Origin: Parabacteroides sp. PF5-9
GTDB taxonomy: Bacteria; Bacteroidota; Bacteroidia; Bacteroidales; Tannerellaceae
Direction of reading: 5' to 3'
Length of the DNA stretch: 64,000 nt
NCBI RefSeq assembly: GCF_029893105.1
Contig: NZ_JARXWG010000001.1
Coordinates: forward strand, 62,001 to 126,000
Shown here: in pieces, positions 28,240 through 37,387 of the stretch
How positions within the stretch are numbered: the stretch's first letter is position 1
Layout: every line of letters begins with the position of its first letter
Position numbers and translations under genes: made by a program
The notes under the pieces: model-generated
Seen by the model: only the letters and a program-made list of their open reading frames with translations
Database searches by the model: none
Told to the model about the DNA's origin: nothing

Positions 28240-28776
28240 TTATTCGTTCAATTTATAGATGTCTTTGTAGGAACGCCCCATCTCGTCGTAGTCGAGACCA
28301 TGCCCAACAATGAAATCGGTAGGGATCTCAAAGCCTACATAATCGGGCTTTAATAACGCTTTAAGTGCTTCCGGCTTAAACAGCATGGTCGCCACACGTA
28401 CTTCTGCCGCTCCTTCGTCTAATAACTTTTTCATCACAAACTCCATGGTCAGCCCGGTGTCGATAATATCTTCGAGCAAAATAACCATACGCCCACGTAT
28501 ATCTGTCTGAAGCGGAACGATCTCTTTGACTTCTCCCGAGGTAGAGGTCCCTTTGTATGAAGAATAACGGGCAAAAGTCAACTCGTAGGGGCCATCCAGT
28601 TCGCGCATTAACTCTGCGGTAAACATAAACGCACCGTTAAGCACACTGACAAATAAGGGATTGGACTCTTTGATATCAGCTTTTATGCGCGTAGCCATTT
28701 TAGTGATAGCCTCCCGAATTTCCTGCTCGGTAATAAATAGGCTAAATTCTTTATCTCTCAGACGAATAGTGTCCAT
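28240..28776 (-). CDS. hpt: hypoxanthine phosphoribosyltransferase
   Basis: 178 residues. PRPP-binding motif VILLEDIIDTGLTM, the flexible-loop region ARYSSYKGTSTSGEV and the VGFEIPTDFIVGHGLDYDEMGR end are all as expected. Salvages hypoxanthine (and guanine) to nucleotides. First gene of the hpt-adk-obg-pgeF-B3/B4 operon, with a good promoter at 28800-28833. Confidence 0.95.
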   Translation of the reverse strand: MDTIRLRDKEFSLFITEQEIREAITKMATRIKADIKESNPLFVSVLNGAFMFTAELMRELDGPYELTFARYSSYKGTSTSGEVKEIVPLQTDIRGRMVILLEDIIDTGLTMEFVMKKLLDEGAAEVRVATMLFKPEALKALLKPDYVGFEIPTDFIVGHGLDYDEMGRSYKDIYKLNE

Positions 28777-28799
28777 AATATGTGTTAAGTTTCGGATGT

Positions 28800-28833
28800 C
28801 AAAGGTACTACTTTTTCAGGGATACACCAAAAA
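28800..28833 (-). promoter_or_regulatory. Bacteroidetes promoter of the hpt operon
   Basis: Minus strand: -33 box TTTTTG and -7 box TACCTTTG separated by about 20 bp, fitting the TTTG-N19-21-TAnnTTTG consensus; about 24 bp upstream of the start codon. The rest of 28834-29459 shows no convincing gene; it holds a hairpin at 29083-29120. Confidence 0.65.
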
Positions 28834-29082
28834 GAGTGGCAATATAGGCATGATAAACGGATCAAAACGGGTGTATGATGTGTGATGATAATGTCGTTTT
28901 GATGTTAAAAACGAGTAATTTATGACATTAATCAATAAAAATGCGTTTTTAAATAACGCGCATATCGGTGTTTTTGAGTGAAAAAAGTATACAATTGCAG
29001 CTTTTTTGTGCAAAATACGGGTTATTGTTGGCGATTTGTCTGCATCACTTACCCAATTCACCCAAGAGATTTTAAAAATCGT

Positions 29083-29120
29083 TTGGATGGTTTTGTAAAA
29101 CCATTTAGAAAACCGTCCAA
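29083..29120. other. 12-bp inverted repeat in the hpt-nnr gap
   Basis: TTGGATGGTTTT and AAAACCGTCCAA pair at 11 of 12 positions around a 14-nt loop that itself begins with GTAAAACCA. Purpose unknown; lies between divergent genes. Confidence 0.45.
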
Positions 29121-29417
29121 GGTTATGCAGATGATTTTTTGAAGGGCTGCAACGAGCGATAAAAGTGGGCTTTAAACCGCTTGTTTTTCTCTGGAATAGC
29201 TATTTTTTCAGACCCTCAAAAATGGGCGTGTGAGGATAATAATCAACGTGTGAGATAAAAATAAACCCCAAATCCTTGCGTTTTTTTCGACCAGTCCTGC
29301 AGTATGCTGCAAATAGGGCAGTCTGGGCTGGGGTAAACTGACATATTGATAAAATTGACACATTGTAACCGTATAAATTTTGATCTGCTCGCTCTGGAAA
29401 TATCGCAAAGATTATTA

Positions 29418-29425
29418 TACATTTG
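29418..29425 (+). promoter_or_regulatory. -7 promoter box of nnr
   Basis: TACATTTG matches TAnnTTTG, 35 bp upstream of the ATG at 29460; no clear -33 box. Confidence 0.4.
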
Positions 29426-29459
29426 CCTATTATTAAATCATTCAATAACCGATACCGTT

Positions 29460-30974
29460 ATGATAAAGATTTTTACCAATGAGCAAGCGAAAGAACTTGA
29501 TAAGTATACGATCCAGAATGAGCCTATCAGCTCGGTCGACTTGATAGAGCGTGCCGCTACGCTGTTTATGCATGAATTTTGCCGGCGCTACTCCAAGCAA
29601 TCCCGTATTTTTATTTTTGCCGGCCAGGGGAATAATGGCGCTGATGCATTGGCCATTGCCCGTCTGTTGACAGACGAGTCGTATAAGGTGGAGACTTATT
29701 TGTTTAATCCGACTGAAAATCTTTCACCGGAATGTCAAACTAATAAAGCGTATTTATTGGAAGAGTTTCCCGATATTCCTTTTCATGAAATTATTGATGA
29801 TTTCGAACCTCCTCAATTAACCGAAAGAGATATTATTATTGACGGATTATTCGGAACGGGGCTGAACCGCCCACTGACCGGTGGATTTGCGGCGATGGTC
29901 GATTATATCAACCAATCCGGCTCTACGATTGTGTCGATCGATATCCCTTCCGGGTTGTTTGGAGAAGACAATAGTGAAAACAATCCGGATGCGATCATTC
30001 GAGCGAACCTGACATTGACATTCGGTTCGCCTAAACTGGCTTTTTTCCTGCCTGAGAATGCTCCGTATACAGGGGATTGGAAGGTGTTGGATATCGGTCT
30101 GCTCCCCGAGATCGTCGCACGTACTCAGACACCCTATCATTTGATGATGGAAGATGATATTGCCAATCTGATCGAACCACGTAATAAATTTGCCCATAAA
30201 GGAATGTTTGGTCATGCATTGTTGGTGGCTGGTAGCCGTGGTAAAACAGGAGCGGCACTTCTTGCTGCGCAGTCTTGTCTTAGAAGCGGGACAGGTTTGC
30301 TGACGGTTCATCTTCCGCAATGTGGAGAAACGGTTCTCCAGACAGCGATCCCTGAGGCGATGTTGAGTATCGATCCGCATAAAGATCATTTTACGATGAT
30401 ACCGGAGATACAATCGTATAGTGCAGTGGGTATCGGTCCTGGCCTTGGACAACATACAGACAGTGTGATCGGAATGGAGGATCTATTGAAATCAAGCAGT
30501 AAGCCGTTGGTGATTGATGCGGATGGGATTAATATTTTAGCGGCGAATAAACCGTTATTGAGTTATGTTCCTCCACGGAGCATCCTGACTCCTCATCCCA
30601 AAGAATTCGACCGGATCGCCGGAGGGAGTACCAATACATTCGAACGGTTACAAAAAGCGACCTCCTTTGCTACTGAATATAAAGTCATACTTGTACTGAA
30701 AGGGGCGTATACGGCCATATGTTTGCCCGAAGGTGGGATCTATTTCAATCCGACCGGTAATCCCGGAATGGCTACGGCTGGAAGTGGAGATGTGTTGACC
30801 GGTATTATTTTAGGACTGCTGGCGCAAGGCTTTGATTCCAATACGGCTGCCATTTTGGGCGTATTCCTGCATGGAACTGCCGGTGACCTGGCTGCTGCGA
30901 TGGACTCAGAAGAGAGTTTGTTGGCAAGTGATATTACGGCAATGCTGGGCAAAGCGTATAAACAATTAAGATAA
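29460..30974 (+). CDS. nnr: bifunctional NAD(P)H-hydrate epimerase / ADP-dependent dehydratase
   Basis: 504 residues from the ATG at 29460; the 38 codons upstream in frame lie over the promoter and are discarded. The N-terminal YjeF epimerase domain (~1-215) has FAGQGNNGADALAIARLL and DGLFGTGLNRPL; the C-terminal carbohydrate-kinase-like dehydratase domain (~225-504) has GHALLVAGSRGKTGAALLAA, the LTPHPKEFDRI motif and GNPGMATAGSGDVLTGII. Repairs hydrated NADH and NADPH in the cytoplasm. Confidence 0.95.
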   Translation: MIKIFTNEQAKELDKYTIQNEPISSVDLIERAATLFMHEFCRRYSKQSRIFIFAGQGNNGADALAIARLLTDESYKVETYLFNPTENLSPECQTNKAYLLEEFPDIPFHEIIDDFEPPQLTERDIIIDGLFGTGLNRPLTGGFAAMVDYINQSGSTIVSIDIPSGLFGEDNSENNPDAIIRANLTLTFGSPKLAFFLPENAPYTGDWKVLDIGLLPEIVARTQTPYHLMMEDDIANLIEPRNKFAHKGMFGHALLVAGSRGKTGAALLAAQSCLRSGTGLLTVHLPQCGETVLQTAIPEAMLSIDPHKDHFTMIPEIQSYSAVGIGPGLGQHTDSVIGMEDLLKSSSKPLVIDADGINILAANKPLLSYVPPRSILTPHPKEFDRIAGGSTNTFERLQKATSFATEYKVILVLKGAYTAICLPEGGIYFNPTGNPGMATAGSGDVLTGIILGLLAQGFDSNTAAILGVFLHGTAGDLAAAMDSEESLLASDITAMLGKAYKQLR

Positions 30975-31046
30975 CGCGAGTTTCAATATAAAGAGTTATT
31001 CCAATTCGTGTAAGATTGGAAGATGGGAACAGTTTGTGTGATCTTT

Positions 31047-31316
31047 AGATTGTGTAATGTTTGAAGATTTTCCGAAGGCCAAATCTCGCAGGGATTTAAT
31101 GTGCATAACCCCGGGTGAAGAGGAGCGTAGCGGATCGACCCGGGGTATATAATGAGTGTAACAAACGAACGCCGAAGGTGTTCAATCATCTGCGGTTCAA
31201 CACCTATCGGCGTTGATTGGAGAATAGTATCTATTCACCGCCCCCCGGGTCGATCCGCTACGCTCCTCTTCACCCGGGGTTATGTACATTTAACGCCTGT
31301 GGCGTTCGCCTTCACT
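31047..31316 (+). repeat. dispersed repeat copy interrupted by a 210-bp insert
   Basis: 31047-31085 and 31296-31316 are the two halves of the 60-bp repeat that is continuous at 15233-15292. The intervening 210 bp contain the inverted-repeat element annotated separately. Confidence 0.8.
31098..31290. mobile_element. miniature inverted-repeat element (MITE-like) with 48-bp terminal inverted repeats
   Basis: 31098-31145 and 31243-31290 are inverted copies matching at 47 of 48 positions; each contains the inner palindrome CCCCGGGT...ACCCGGGG. The centre (97 bp) encodes nothing convincing. TTTAA occurs at both borders (31095-31099, 31289-31293), a possible target duplication. No transposase is present in the window. 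Confidence 0.65.
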
Positions 31317-31637
31317 CTTTTCACATTTCCTTCCATTTGAAACTTATAACTCACGATAAGATAATAGATCTTTCCATTATAATAGAAGAATCTGTTTTTT
31401 ACGAAATTAGATAACCGCTTTTCTTTTCTCCGGAAAATGAAAGCGGTTTTTTCTATAGCCCCTGAAAAGGGGCGATTTACTTGCAAATTGTAATCAATTG
31501 TTGAAAATATTAGAATATACAACTTGAAGGAGTTGTAATAACTGTTCATTTCAGGCCGTTTTTGAGGGAAACAGAAATAGTTACGATTTGTAAGATGTTT
31601 TTTTGTCTGAATTTTTTCGTGCCCCGGAAACCAGCCA

Positions 31638-31645
31638 TATCTTTG
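31638..31645 (+). promoter_or_regulatory. -7 promoter box of a putative small RNA
   Basis: TATCTTTG followed by C fits the strong TAnnTTTGC form; no ORF begins within a plausible distance. Confidence 0.5.
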
Positions 31646-31651
31646 CATCAG

Positions 31652-31896
31652 AAATAAAGATAGACACATAATTGAGAGTAATAAGGTTAACAAATTTAAG
31701 AGTAAAAACCCAACCACAAACCCAACCACAACAGAAAACAAATTTAAGAGTAAAAACGACAAAGAAAACCAAAAGAGTAAGAGATTAAAAATGTTTGGAG
31801 CTAAGAGTAAAAACCAGATTTAACCAAAAAGAAAAAGACCAAAACAATAAAAATAGCTATATGAGGCTGTCCCTAAATTGGGGCAGCCTTATTTTT
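31652..31896 (+). ncRNA. putative small RNA with repeated AAGAGTAAAAAC motifs
   Basis: Predicted to start just after the -7 box at 31638-31645 and to end at the terminator at 31864-31896, giving about 245 nt. It is A-rich and contains a perfect 21-bp direct repeat (31689-31709 and 31737-31757) whose core AAGAGTAAAAAC recurs at 31803-31813, with a shorter variant near 31773. Possible short peptides (a 10-codon ATG frame at 31791) are not convincing. Confidence 0.45.
31864..31896 (+). terminator. intrinsic terminator upstream of mnmE
   Basis: AGGCTGtCCC and GGGgCAGCCT pair and are followed by TTATTTTT. There is no coding gene directly upstream, which supports the small-RNA call. Confidence 0.8.
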
Positions 31897-31954
31897 GTCT
31901 AAAAGGTTCTGCAACTTTTGTGTACTTTTGTATGCGTTAGAACAATTAAAAAAA

Positions 31955-33346
31955 ATGACAGAAGATTCTATTATTTGTGCCGTCTCGACTCCTCCCGGAT
32001 GTGGAGGGATTGCTGTGATACGTTTATCCGGAAAAGGATCAATCGAACTGGTCGATCAACTGTTCAGAACTCCTTCGGGAACAACCCTGACAGAGAGCCG
32101 CCCGAATACGGTTCATTTTGGTGAAATTCTCAAAGACGATAGAACACTGGATGATGTCTTGATCTCCATCTTTCGGGCGCCCCATTCGTTTACCGGTGAA
32201 GAGACTGTCGAAATCTCCTGTCATGGTTCCGTCTACATTCAGCAACAGATCCTGCAACTATTGATTGAAACAGGTGCACGTTCGGCTTTACCCGGCGAAT
32301 TTACCCAGCGCGCTTTTCTGAATGGAAAAATGGATCTAAGCCAGGCTGAAGCGGTAGCCGATCTGATCGCCTCCACCTCTGCCGGGCAACATAAACTTGC
32401 TCTGAACCAAATGCGGGGAGGATTCAGTAATGAACTGGTTAAATTACGTAGCCAATTACTCGATTTTACTTCTTTAATTGAGCTCGAACTCGATTTCAGT
32501 GAAGAAGATGTGGAGTTTGCCGACCGGAGCAATCTTCGTCAGTTGGCTGTTACGATCGAACAACTGATCCGCAAACTGGCCGATTCGTTCAGCGTAGGGA
32601 ACGCCATCAAAAACGGTATCCCTGTGGCTATCATCGGCGAAACCAATGCCGGCAAATCCACTTTACTAAACCTATTGGTCGGTGAAGAACGAGCCATTGT
32701 CTCCGATATTCACGGAACAACCCGGGATGTTATTGAAGACACGATCAGCCTTTCAGGAATCACCTTCCGCTTTATTGATACGGCTGGGATTAGAGAGACA
32801 AGCGATTCCATCGAAAATATGGGGATCGAACGCACATTTAAAAAGCTGGAGCAGGCGGCTATTGTCCTTTGGGTGATCGACCTGACTACTCCCGCTTTAC
32901 AGATCGAAACGTTGGCTAAAACCATTCTGCCGAAAGCCGAAGGCAAACACCTCTTGTTGGTATTCAATAAATCCGATTTGCTTACTGCCGAAGAACTGTC
33001 CGAGCGTCAGCAAATGTTGAATCATATACCTGCCGAACGACTTTATATTTCGGCTAAGCACGAAACATCGCCTACCTTTATACAAGAAAAACTTCTTCAA
33101 GCCGCCGCTTTACCGGAACTGACGCAGAACGACGTGATCGTCACCAACATCCGCCATTACGAAGCATTATCCAAAGCCCATCAGGCCATTCTACGTGTAA
33201 TAGAAGGAATGCAGACCGGTATCTCCAGTGATTTCCTAAGCCAGGATATCCGAGAGTGCATGCATTACCTGGGCGAAATTACCGGACAGATCAGCAATGA
33301 TGAGATACTGGGGAATATTTTTGCGAATTTTTGTATCGGGAAGTAA
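31955..33346 (+). CDS. mnmE: tRNA uridine-5-carboxymethylaminomethyl modification GTPase MnmE
   Basis: 463 residues from the ATG at 31955. N-terminal THF-binding domain (IICAVSTPPGCGGIAVIRLSG), helical domain, inserted Ras-like G domain ([29 protein letters not shown]) and the essential C-terminal CIGK. Works with MnmG to modify U34 of tRNAs. The last four codons and the stop are the attachment core of an integrative element, so insertion leaves the protein intact. Confidence 0.97.
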   Translation: MTEDSIICAVSTPPGCGGIAVIRLSGKGSIELVDQLFRTPSGTTLTESRPNTVHFGEILKDDRTLDDVLISIFRAPHSFTGEETVEISCHGSVYIQQQILQLLIETGARSALPGEFTQRAFLNGKMDLSQAEAVADLIASTSAGQHKLALNQMRGGFSNELVKLRSQLLDFTSLIELELDFSEEDVEFADRSNLRQLAVTIEQLIRKLADSFSVGNAIKNGIPVAIIGETNAGKSTLLNLLVGEERAIVSDIHGTTRDVIEDTISLSGITFRFIDTAGIRETSDSIENMGIERTFKKLEQAAIVLWVIDLTTPALQIETLAKTILPKAEGKHLLLVFNKSDLLTAEELSERQQMLNHIPAERLYISAKHETSPTFIQEKLLQAAALPELTQNDVIVTNIRHYEALSKAHQAILRVIEGMQTGISSDFLSQDIRECMHYLGEITGQISNDEILGNIFANFCIGK

Positions 33347-33347
33347 G
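33332..33347 (+). other. attL core
   Basis: TGTATCGGGAAGTAAG; includes the last four codons and stop of mnmE. Confidence 0.85.
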
Positions 33348-33477
33348 CATAGAAATCAAAGGAAAATATCATCCCATCAAAAGAAAGTAACTATTTGATT
33401 ATCTGTGTAATTTCAAATTTAATTATTCTTTTCCTTGTTGTTGTTTAGATAATTATTTCTATTTTTGTCCATCGAAA

Positions 33478-33526
33478 GTACACCTTTTGTTTCAGCATTC
33501 GATTTGAGGTGTACCAATTTACACCT
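33478..33526. repeat. left-end TACACC motifs, candidate integrase arm sites
   Basis: GTACACCTT at 33478, then an inverted pair AGGTGTA/TTACACCT at 33507-33526, between attL and the integrase. Similar GTACACC/ATACACC motifs occur at the right end (44463-44480). Confidence 0.5.
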
Positions 33527-33545
33527 TGCATAAATAGAAACGAAT

Positions 33546-34688
33546 ATGAAGATCACACTAAAGAAGAAAAAGCTAACGACTGGAAAGCTCTCCTTGTATA
33601 TTGAGTATTACAAAGGAAAAATTGTAGATGCCGAAGGAAAGGTCAAGCATAATCGAGATTTCGAGTATCTAAAACTGTATCTACACGAGAATCCACAAAA
33701 CCCAAAGGAAAAACAAGAAAACAAAGATACTCAAAAACTAGCAGAAGATATACTGGCTATTCGTCAAGCTGAATATGTGCAAGGTAAGTATAGCATCCGA
33801 GATCACAATAAACCTAAAGAGTTATTCTTGGATTACTATGAAAAGAAAAAACAAGAACGCTATCAGTCTGATCAAAACTATGACAACTGGCATGCTGCAC
33901 AAAAGCACCTACTTAAATACTGCCCGAAAAACTTAACCATAGAAGAAGTTACGCCAGACTTCATAAGAGGATTCAAAAAGTATTTAGATACAGAGGCAAC
34001 CACAAGCGCAGGAATAGGATTAAGTCAAAACTCCAAATACACTTATTACAATAAGTTCAAGGCTTGTATAAATGCAGCTTTTGATGAAGGATACTTTTCT
34101 TCTAACCCATTAAGAGGTATCAAGGGTTTTGAGATGGGAGAAAGTCAAAGGGAATACTTGACTTTTAACGAATTACAATCGCTGTATAGAGCAGAATGCA
34201 AATATCCAATGCTAAAAACAGCTTTTCTATTTTCCTGCCTAACAGGATTGCGTTGGAGTGATGTCAATAAGCTAATCTGGGGCGAAATCCGAGAAGAAAC
34301 GGATAATGAAGGTAAACCCTATTGCAAAATCATATTTCGACAGGAGAAAACAGACGGATTAGAGTATTTATATATATCCGACCAAGCACGTTCTTTACTT
34401 GGGGACAGGAAAAATGAAAGCGACAGAGTTTTCCGAGGGTTGAAGTATAGTTCTACGAATAATGCAGAAATCGTTAATTGGAGCAATCGAGCCGGCATAA
34501 CTAAGCACATTACGTTTCATTGCTCGCGCCACACTTGCGCAGTTCTTATGCTTGAAAATGGAGCGGATCTATATACCGTTTCCAAATTTTTAGGGCATAG
34601 AGAATTGAGAACTACACAGATTTATGCCAAGATCGTTGATAGCAAGATGAAAGAAGCGGCTAATATTATTCCCGAATTAAAATTATAA
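33546..34688 (+). CDS. tyrosine site-specific recombinase (integrase)
   Basis: 380 residues: arm-binding domain (~1-80), SAM-like core-binding domain (~88-190) and catalytic domain (~200-375). Catalytic residues are visible: Arg236 (CLTGLRWSD), His325 and Arg328 (FHCSRH), His351 (FLGHREL) and Tyr360 (TTQIYAKI). Typical of Bacteroidetes integrative elements. It lies 200 bp inside attL and should catalyse integration at mnmE. The next gene begins 3 bp downstream. Confidence 0.95.
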   Translation: MKITLKKKKLTTGKLSLYIEYYKGKIVDAEGKVKHNRDFEYLKLYLHENPQNPKEKQENKDTQKLAEDILAIRQAEYVQGKYSIRDHNKPKELFLDYYEKKKQERYQSDQNYDNWHAAQKHLLKYCPKNLTIEEVTPDFIRGFKKYLDTEATTSAGIGLSQNSKYTYYNKFKACINAAFDEGYFSSNPLRGIKGFEMGESQREYLTFNELQSLYRAECKYPMLKTAFLFSCLTGLRWSDVNKLIWGEIREETDNEGKPYCKIIFRQEKTDGLEYLYISDQARSLLGDRKNESDRVFRGLKYSSTNNAEIVNWSNRAGITKHITFHCSRHTCAVLMLENGADLYTVSKFLGHRELRTTQIYAKIVDSKMKEAANIIPELKL

Positions 34689-34691
34689 GAC

Positions 34692-35708
34692 ATGTCTATC
34701 TCTACAAATAGTTTATCAAAGTTCTATGATGCGCTTCAATATGTAAGTATTGAATATTACGCACGAGAAGAGAGTCTTTCAATAGAAGGTGTTTCTGGTG
34801 AAGGGGCTTGTTTTAAAGGATGCCGACAAAAAGGTAATGTCACTCCAGGTACTTTATCAGCAATCCTTTCCCTATCTATAAGTTCCGACGATATTTTGGA
34901 AATAGAAAAATTAAATCCCTCTCGATTTCACGAACTATTAAATGACGCTAAGAGTGAACTAACTTCAAACCTGTATCAAATAGAGCCATCAGATAGGAGT
35001 ACATTTATAGAGTCGCTTAAAAAAGACTTTTACGGCATCTGCTTGAATGTACATCAATTCTATTGGGCATACTATATTCAGAATAAGATACAATTCAAAA
35101 CAGGAGATGGAGAAGTATTAACATCTCCAATAGTTTTGTATGACAAATATATTCTTGCTCTATCGTACACCGCTTCCCAATGGGCGTACACATTAAAAGC
35201 GGACGGTTTGTCTATTACAAATACAAGAGGGGGTATTTGGAAAAAACCATTAAGATCAACTACTATTCATAAAATATTGTTTGATACAGAAGAGGACGAT
35301 GTAAATTTACTATTGGAAAGCCCAGAAAGGGATAATGTTAATATTGAAGCGTATTTCAAAGAAAAACATTACATCACCTTTTCGGATGGAGCTCTAAACA
35401 AGTTTGTAAACGGAGATACACTTAAAAATGATGAGTTTATTGACTGGAAGTACAGGGGATATAAAAAAGCAAACAAAACACCATCACAAAAAGATCTTGC
35501 GTTATTTTGTCTGGTCACTATATCTGCCAGAAAGCTAAAGGATCTATCTAAAGATCAAAACATATTAGAGTATATTACTTCAAGCATAACTCTGGATGGT
35601 AATTTCATATCTCCAAGCGATAAATCTACAATATCCAAAGCAAGAGGCATAAAAAACGCATACAAAATAACTACTATAGAGGACTTGATTAAGCATTTAG
35701 AGCATTGA
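34692..35708 (+). CDS. hypothetical protein co-transcribed with the integrase
   Basis: 338 residues, soluble, no signal peptide or recognisable catalytic motif. The middle part is mixed alpha/beta; the C-terminal ~90 residues are Lys-rich (FIDWKYRGYKKANKTPSQKDLALFCL) and look like a DNA-binding or replication accessory region. It begins 3 bp after the integrase stop, so it may be an integration or excision cofactor. I do not recognise the family. Confidence 0.6.
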   Translation: MSISTNSLSKFYDALQYVSIEYYAREESLSIEGVSGEGACFKGCRQKGNVTPGTLSAILSLSISSDDILEIEKLNPSRFHELLNDAKSELTSNLYQIEPSDRSTFIESLKKDFYGICLNVHQFYWAYYIQNKIQFKTGDGEVLTSPIVLYDKYILALSYTASQWAYTLKADGLSITNTRGGIWKKPLRSTTIHKILFDTEEDDVNLLLESPERDNVNIEAYFKEKHYITFSDGALNKFVNGDTLKNDEFIDWKYRGYKKANKTPSQKDLALFCLVTISARKLKDLSKDQNILEYITSSITLDGNFISPSDKSTISKARGIKNAYKITTIEDLIKHLEH

Positions 35709-35814
35709 CCGATGCCTTATTGTGTTGCTTATTGCCTTTGTTTTCCTTTGTATCATCAATTGAAACAAAAGGCAAATGCATTTGCTCATTTATTAATTTC
35801 AAAACGTAATAAAA

Positions 35815-36102
35815 ATGAGCACTATTGAACTTGACAATCGCTTAGAGCGTATTGAGAAGCTGTTGTTAGGCAGCAAAAAAGTCCTAACATTCGATGAAGC
35901 ATGTGATTATACGGGTATTTCACGAAGCTACATGTACAAATTAACTTCTTCTGCAAACATTCCGTTCAGCAAGCCTAATGGGAAAATAATCTTCTTTAGT
36001 CGAGAAAAATTAGATAACTGGATGCTCGAAAATGAGCATAAAACAAACCGAGAGATAGAAGAAAGAGCATCTCGCTATACAAGCAAAAAAGCATGGAGAT
36101 GA
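35815..36102 (+). CDS. excisionase-type helix-turn-helix protein
   Basis: 95 residues. MerR/HTH_17-type motif: VLTFDEACDYTGISRSYMYKLTSSANIPFSKPNGKIIFFSREKL, the standard small recombination-directionality or copy-control protein of Bacteroidetes elements. An N-terminal helix precedes it and the tail is basic. It probably assists excision or regulates the following replication genes. Confidence 0.82.
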   Translation: MSTIELDNRLERIEKLLLGSKKVLTFDEACDYTGISRSYMYKLTSSANIPFSKPNGKIIFFSREKLDNWMLENEHKTNREIEERASRYTSKKAWR

Positions 36103-36184
36103 CCGCTTCCATGCTTCCTGCCATTATTCACTAAAATGTACAATCTGTATATTTCATAGCAAATATACGCAAACTGTTTGATAT

Positions 36185-37387
36185 ATGAAAGAAGAGATCC
36201 CATATATAAGGGTTGCCGTATCCTATTACAAAATAGTTAAACGACCTCTCACCTCTGGCGATTCAACAATAATTCTTGTGCCTTGGAACAAAGAGACAAT
36301 AATAGCTGATCATGGAAAAGATTACTTGGCTCAGATTCCGCAATATGATGGTTTTTGCTGTATTCCATCTCACTTGGAGTATCAATTGAAGGTCGGGACG
36401 TTTTACAACCAATATCATGAATTGGAACATCATCCAAAACAAGGAGATTGCAGTACTATTTTATATTTTCTGCAACATATATTCCGAGAACAATATGAGT
36501 TAGGATTGGATTACATTAAAATCTTATACGAAAAGCCACTACAGATCCTCCCGATCCTCTGCTTAGTCAGCACCGAAAGAGGTACTGGAAAAACAACCTT
36601 TCTGAATCTTTTAAAATTGATTTTTGACAAAAATATGACTCTGAATACGAATGATGATTTCCGATCACAGTTTAATTCCGACTGGTCTAACAAAATTATT
36701 ATTGCAGTAGATGAAGTATTACTGGATAAACGAGAGGATTCCGAAAGAATTAAAAATCTCTCAACAGCACGACTTTTTAAATCCGAAGCTAAGGGCAAAG
36801 ATCGACAAGAGATAGAGTTCTTTGGTAAATTTATACTTTGCTCTAATAACGAAACAAGTTTCATTCATATAGACAAGGAGGAAATTCGATATTGGGTCAT
36901 TAAGGTATTCCCTTTTTCCAATACTCTAAATTGCTCTTCGGAACAATTTTTCGAAAGGCTCAGATTGGAAGTACCTGCATTTCTTTATTTTTTGCTTAAC
37001 AGATCCTTTCATACAAAAAATGACTCAAGAATGTGGTTTACCCCTAAACAGATTGAAACGGAAGCACTTATTAAGTTAAAGAGGAATTATAAATCTACGC
37101 TCGAAAAAGAAATGTTGGATATTTTGCAGACTATTTTTGAAGATCAAGATCTGGAACAACTCTGTTTCCAAATAAATGATGTTATATGCTCATTGAGTAA
37201 TCTGAATAGAAAAGCATATTCATTGCACAAAATTCGGGATATTTTAGTCTCTTCATGGGGACTTTCTGCCACCAACTCTTCCTACGTACGATACATCATT
37301 TTTGCAGATGGAACAATCTCTAAAAATCAACACAAAGGGCGGTATTATGAGCTGACGAAAAAACGGTTTGATGAAATTTACTGTTGA
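36185..37387 (+). CDS. P4-type/superfamily 3 replicative helicase (DUF5906-like)
   Basis: 400 residues. Walker A at STERGTGKTTFLNLLKLIF (~128-146), Walker B at KIIIAVDEVLL (~176), and the sensor-like KFILCSNNET (~212) followed by WVIKVFPF; a C-terminal winged-helix-like domain completes the protein. This pattern is that of phage/plasmid SF3 helicases that load at an origin. It directly precedes an iteron-like array and a primase, so the three together look like a replication module. Confidence 0.82.
   Translation: MKEEIPYIRVAVSYYKIVKRPLTSGDSTIILVPWNKETIIADHGKDYLAQIPQYDGFCCIPSHLEYQLKVGTFYNQYHELEHHPKQGDCSTILYFLQHIFREQYELGLDYIKILYEKPLQILPILCLVSTERGTGKTTFLNLLKLIFDKNMTLNTNDDFRSQFNSDWSNKIIIAVDEVLLDKREDSERIKNLSTARLFKSEAKGKDRQEIEFFGKFILCSNNETSFIHIDKEEIRYWVIKVFPFSNTLNCSSEQFFERLRLEVPAFLYFLLNRSFHTKNDSRMWFTPKQIETEALIKLKRNYKSTLEKEMLDILQTIFEDQDLEQLCFQINDVICSLSNLNRKAYSLHKIRDILVSSWGLSATNSSYVRYIIFADGTISKNQHKGRYYELTKKRFDEIYC

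Noticed and set aside
28816-29061. Minus-strand 81-codon ORF in the hpt-nnr gap
   Set aside because: Contains the hpt promoter and stretches of low-complexity AT; no recognisable domain.
29200-29445. Overlapping minus-strand ORFs before nnr
   Set aside because: Two frames of similar length overlap each other, no start signals, and they cover the nnr promoter.
29847-30455. 202-codon minus-strand ORF inside nnr
   Set aside because: Antisense shadow of a conserved two-domain gene; Arg/His-rich composition is not protein-like.
31280-31762. Minus-strand ORF of 160 codons across the putative small RNA
   Set aside because: Composition follows the A-rich repeats and the repeat element; no domain, no promoter, and it runs antisense to the better-supported small RNA.
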